From the NCBI GenBank assembly GCA_037957365.1, contig JARHVA010002371.1, positions 2,115,001 to 2,179,000 on the forward strand: a stretch of DNA of 64,000 nucleotides, given 5' to 3'. This DNA comes from Torreya grandis (lineage: Eukaryota; Streptophyta; Pinopsida; Cupressales; Taxaceae). Shown here piece after piece: positions 59,971-64,000 of this stretch (its first letter is position 1; the number at the start of each line of letters is the position of its first letter). The notes under the pieces are model-generated. The model had not been told where the DNA came from, did not search any database, and saw nothing but the letters and a program-made list of their open reading frames with translations. A program made the translations under genes and the position numbers.

Positions 59971-61045
59971 CTACTCAGGGATATTGAAAGGGTCCCCATA
60001 GTCATTTTTGAAAGAGTTAAATTTTGATCAAGATCGATGGAGTGTTTTACTCTAATAATTTAGGAAGTAGTGTATACGATAAGGATCTAAAGATGAATGG
60101 GCATTCATATAGTTTGATCAAATGGTGAGCATTGATCGTTAAAGACCTGGTTGATCCATAGAGATTGATGGAGTATGTTGAATCAACTTTCCAGATTACA
60201 TGAGATGAGGTTAAAGTGATAGAAGTTTAACATTTATGCACTGGTACCTATATGTTAAAGATCAAATAAGATCAATGGAGTGTATTTGATCTAAGTTGAG
60301 ATGACACAAGATGTGAGCATTGTGTTCGAGGTTTAACTGTGACCATTGCCATTTGAATATTTGAATTTGCTAAGGGAAAAAACTAGTGTCTTTTGGGACT
60401 TATCTTATGATAAAAGGTGAATTTGCTCATGTAGTAAAAATCAAATATGTATAATACTCCAAGACGCATCTATAAATATGGATTTGAAGATCTAAAAGTG
60501 TGTGTAGACAAAGATATTAAGCTTCAAAGTTGATTATGTGTTTGTGTTTATTCTGTAAGTGACCTGAGAAGGATATTCGAGCTTTTTTTGATACTATTTT
60601 GATGTTTCATGGTGAATTGGATATTGGGGAGTGTTTTAGACTCCATGAGGATGATTTTTGAATAATTTGGAGGTGTGATCAATTTATCTTGAGTATGAAC
60701 AATGCTTGAGAAGTTGATTGTATGTTTGATAATGGTGTTCCTATGTATAAGGTCTCTATTTGAGTTGTTTGATCATACATAAAGATGAGCTAAGATGAAT
60801 GTCATCATTTAAGGATGTCCTAGGGGACACAAGGAGTGGATATATGTATTTTTAATTATCTTGTGTTCTTATTATACTTTGAGAAGTGTCAAAGAAGTTG
60901 AATGGGTCTCCATAAGACCTAAAAGTGACTTAGGCCTATTTTGAAAGGGGATCATGCTTAAGTGTGACCCATATAAGATGACTTAAGGGTGAAGGCATGT
61001 ATTATGACTGAAAAGGATTATTATGGACTTATTAATTCATGATTG

Positions 61046-61080
<35 letters not shown>

Positions 61081-61089
<9 letters not shown>

Positions 61090-62003
61090 AATGTGTTGGG
61101 TTTTAAAGGTGTAAGTGAGAGACTTGTATGTGAGAGAGTTAGGAAGCAAAGGATAGGTAGTGTGCTTGTTGGTTGAGTTAATGAGTAGAATAATTTGTTA
61201 ACTATGTGTATGACCTATAGGTCATGTTCATAATGTTAGGATAGTGATCTTTAAATTTGATTATCTGACAACTGCACAAACTCTCTCTCTAACTCATACA
61301 TGCCTCTCACATAGGCATGCCACAAACTCTCTCCTTCTTTACTTAAATAGTCATCATATACATACTCAAACCTCTTTAGATATCCTCAAATTTAAATATC
61401 ACTATCCTAATATTATGAACATGACCTACAGGTCATACACATGGTTAACAAATTATTCTACTTATTAACTCAACCAACAAGCACACTACCTATCCTTCGC
61501 TTCCTAACTCTCTCACATACAAGTCTCTCACTTACACCTTTAAAACCCAACATATTTAGTTTTAATATATATATATATATATATATAATTATTCTACTCA
61601 TTAACTCAACCAACAAGCACACTACCTATCCTTCGCTTCCTAACTGTCTCACTTACACCTTTAAAACCCAACACATTTAGTTTATATATATATATATATA
61701 TAAACTAAATGTGTTGGGTTTTTAAGGTGTAAGTGAGAGACTTGTATGTGAGAGAGTTAGGAAGCGAAGGATAGGTAGTGTGCTTGTTGGTTGAGTTAAT
61801 GAGTAGAATAATTTGTTAACTATGTGTATGACCTATAGGTCATGTTCATAATGTTAGGATAGTGATCTTTAAATTTGAGGATATCTGAAGAGGTTTGAGT
61901 ATGTATATGAGGACTATTTAAGTAAAGGAGAGAGTTTATGGCATGCCTATGTGAGAGGCATGTATGAGTTAGAGAGAGAGTTTGTGCAGTTGTCAGATAA
62001 TCA
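61081..62003. repeat. Fold-back complex with AT cores in H LTR
   Basis: A unit beginning TAAACTAAATGTGTTGGG and ending CAGTTGTCAGATAATC occurs in full forward at 61700-62003 and in full inverted at 61258-61563. It is also partly forward at 61081-61260 and partly inverted at 61587-61683. Copies are nearly identical. AT dinucleotide runs lie at 61049-61084, 61565-61587 and 61683-61702; the last is the centre of a perfect palindrome with TTTAGTTTATATA arms. Confidence 0.93.
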
Positions 62004-62139
62004 AGAGGTCTATCATTAGGTGGTACAGATATTAGTTATAAGGTGGAAGTGTTATTTTCAAGGAGGGCCTAAAGGACTTGTCTTCCTTAGGGAAAATTGC
62101 TACTTGTGAAATAAGGTTTCACTAAAGACCTTTAATCAG

Positions 62140-62205
62140 AAGGACTTGATCAAGGTTGTAGGTCCGAAGGACTTGATTGAAGGTTCCTAATCAAAAGGAC
62201 TTGAT
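62140..62205 (+). repeat. AGGACTTGAT short repeats (element H)
   Basis: AAGGACTTGATCAAGG, AAGGACTTGATTGAAGG and AAGGACTTGATCAGT occur about 25-35 bp apart, each after a TAATCA or GGTCCGA word. A further AAAGGACTTGTC is at 62069. Confidence 0.8.
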
Positions 62206-62478
62206 CAGTCTCTTATTTCTTATCATCTTATAGGACAATATTCCATGTTTTTTATAGGCTTGAAAGTGTATTGTATTCCCTAAGAGGGTTTCCCACATGG
62301 ATCTTATGTTGTGTATGTGCTCTTGCATTATGTTCATTATTCATTGCTATGAATAATTTATATGCTTCATGAATGATTGAATTAAATTCTTAAGTATTTG
62401 TAAGGAGTTGGAAATTTAATTAAATTATTTACCAGTAATGATACACCCCCCCTCTCAGTAAATTATACCTCTAACAAT

Positions 62479-62490
62479 TGGTATCAGAGC
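62479..62490 (+). promoter_or_regulatory. Primer-binding site (initiator tRNA-Met) of element H
   Basis: TGGTATCAGAGC is an exact match to the plant initiator tRNA-Met complement, two bases after the LTR end. Confidence 0.95.
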
Positions 62491-62537
62491 AGGTCCTTTG
62501 GTAAAGGCTTAATAGCTTGAAGGTGATCCAAGGTATA

Positions 62538-64000
62538 ATGGCTAGTCAAAGTGTGCAAGGTGGTTTCTCTACTAAGCAAGAACCAATGCCATATATTATC
62601 TCCTTAGGGTTTGATGTACGGTAATATGTTTTGGATGGTTATGTTGATCTTGCTATTCCTCAATCTAGTGTTGCAGATAAGAAGCTGTTTGAGAACAACT
62701 CTAAGGTAACGAATGCCATCACTTGTGGTCTTATAGAAAATGAGTTCACCAAAGTAATCCATTGCACATCTACCAAGGAAATATGGGATAAATTGAAGAA
62801 TATTTTTGAAGGAGATTCAAAGTTTAAGCTTGCTACGTTACAGACTCACATAAAGCAATTTGAAAGTCACAAGATGAATGATGAAGATACTATGGCATCT
62901 TTTTTGTAGAGAGTTGATGAGATTATGAACATCATCAAAGGTCTTTGAGAGAATCTTGTAGAAACTATTGTTGTTTAAAAGTTATTAAGGTCTCTATCCC
63001 CCAAGTTTGATCTAAAAGTATTTGCTATAGAAGAGAGTCATGACTTTACTACCTATGAGATGACAAAGAATGATGATATACCACTAAAGAAGGAAGCAGC
63101 TTTCAGGACTGAAATGAAGACAAAGAAGACGTTCCAAGGTAATAAACTCAAGGAGGATGACATTTTTGATATAGATGAGGATGAACTAATTACTTTGATT
63201 TCAAGGAAATTGAGAATAGGTTCATGCAAGTATAAAGGTATGTTACCCCTCAAATGCTTCAATTATGGAGAGATAAGACATTTTGCTAATAAGTGCCCTC
63301 ATAAGTATAATAAGGATGATGATGAATAGCATGATCAAGTTCATGATAATGGCAAGAGATATTTCAAGTTAGATAAAAGTAAAAAGGGATTCAGAAGGTT
63401 TGATAACAAGAAGAAGTACTTCAAGGACAAGAAAAGTCTCTACACTAAAGAAGATTACATCTCATCAGATGAGAGTGAAGATAGTAACTCAGAATATGAT
63501 CATGAAGATTATGGTTCTATTGAATATGAAGCCCTATTCATGGTTGAATAAGGAAGTTTCTCACAACAAAAGGAGTCTACTTGGAGTGATTTAGATGATG
63601 ATGAAGATGAGGTGGACTATGAGACTACATTGATTAATGCTCATGAAGAACTAAAGATTGAAAAGAATATCAATAATAAGATGAAATCTAAACTCAAGGA
63701 ATTTCATGAACAATTCAATGTGTTTAAGGCAAGAATGGATGAAGATGCCAAAGAGCATGAAGATATGGTCAAATATCTTAGTTGTCAATTGGGAATCCTA
63801 TCTACAAGCTTAAAAGCTAAAAAAGATGAATGTGCAAAGTATGTAATTGAAAACAAGTCATTAAAATATGAGTTAGAGAAGGTATCTAGTAAGGTTATGT
63901 AATTTGTGAGATTTTGCGAGAGCTCAAGTGATCTAGACAACATTCTGAATGATCAAAAGTATGAAAGTGATAAGACTAGTCTTGGATATAAAGAAGAACC
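62538..64000 (+). pseudogene. Gag remnant (element H), truncated by window edge
   Basis: The frame starting at ATG 62538 (MASQSVQGGFSTKQEPMP) is continuous to the window end apart from about eight stops. The first stop, at 62622, is followed by VLDGYVDLAIPQ; the W-K-x-R-M block usual here is missing, suggesting a deletion. UBN2-type blocks follow: AITCGLIENEFTKVIHC, STKEIWDKLKNIFEGDSKFK and THIKQFESHKMNDEDTMAS. The zinc knuckle near 63256-63300 reads C-F-N-Y-G-E-I-R-H-F-A-N-K-C-P, with the second Cys changed to Tyr. A Lys/Asp/Glu-rich region and a predicted coiled coil (63612-63900) follow, then SSSDLDNILNDQKYESDKTS and LGYKEE, typical of Copia Gag-Pol junctions. Confidence 0.88.

Larger units (their letters stand above)
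58880..62476 (+). repeat. 5' LTR of element H (about 3.6 kb)
   Basis: Bounded on the left by the breakpoint in F and on the right by CTCTAACA plus primer site. It contains imperfect tandem repeats (59190-59960), a fold-back complex (61081-62003) and three AGGACTTGAT repeats (62140-62200). ACACCCCCCCTCTCAGTAAA just before the end is typical of plant Copia U5 ends. The fold-back structure accounts for much of the unusual length. Confidence 0.75.
58880..64000 (+). mobile_element. Element H: Ty1/Copia retrotransposon, 5' LTR and gag only (runs off window)
   Basis: The element inserts into F's right LTR. Its LTR starts TATTAGAG (probably originally TGTTAGAG) and ends CTCTAACA, forming terminal inverted repeats. 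A perfect initiator tRNA-Met primer site follows. Gag with a long acidic coiled C-terminal part is read up to the window edge. The target duplication would be TAAAC, with its partner outside the window. Long LTR and long Gag are reminiscent of SIRE/Maximus-type Copia elements, but that assignment is uncertain. Confidence 0.85.

Noticed and set aside
59514..60005. A 163-codon minus-strand open frame in H's LTR
   Set aside because: It runs through the diverged tandem repeats, antisense to the element, and has no recognisable domain.

Overview
The window looks like intergenic nuclear DNA of a large-genome seed plant, made almost entirely of nested LTR retrotransposons. I recognise no host gene, rRNA, tRNA or CRISPR array. 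The plant assignment rests on the families seen: Tat-like and chromovirus-like Ty3/Gypsy elements and Ty1/Copia elements primed by initiator tRNA-Met. The slow, un-purged decay and long LTRs (2.5 kb, 4.5 kb, about 3.6 kb) would suit a gymnosperm, but that is inference.

Layout: (A) 1-6670, + strand, a Tat-like Gypsy pol remnant (protease, extra RNase H, RT, RNase H, integrase) followed by an LTR-like tail. 7.1-7.8 kb, - strand, a doubtful gag scrap. (B) 8181-12730, - strand, a chromovirus-like Gypsy remnant with a 359-bp LTR. (D) a Gypsy leader/gag remnant on +, apparently split by (C). (C) 14207-26824, +, a complete but very old Tat-like Gypsy element with two LTRs of about 2.49 kb. (E) 29141-35579, +, a complete decayed Copia element with a perfect 5-bp target duplication. 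(F) 36934-58879, -, a Tekay/Del-like chromovirus with 4.5-kb LTRs; its right LTR carries two later insertions. (G) 46806-56330, -, a young GC-richer element with near-identical LTRs and a perfect CTTAA duplication; it encodes a long Gag but no recognisable protease, RT, RNase H or integrase. (H) 58880-64000, +, the 5' LTR and gag of a Copia element that runs off the window.

No element here looks autonomous: every pol has lost catalytic residues or is broken by stops. The order of events can be read from nesting. C lies in D; E lies in the old sequence right of D; G and H both lie in F's right LTR. F's left LTR preserves both empty sites.

The most interesting object is G. It is a gag-only LTR element whose LTRs and 5' leader carry arrays of a palindromic 12-mer (ACCGACGTCGGT and variants) at a strikingly regular 18/22-bp spacing. 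Its two LTRs differ in length by exactly one 18-bp array unit. The leader array lies between primer-binding site and gag, where retroelement RNA dimerisation or packaging signals usually lie. A second unusual structure is a near-perfect fold-back complex (61081-62003) inside H's LTR.
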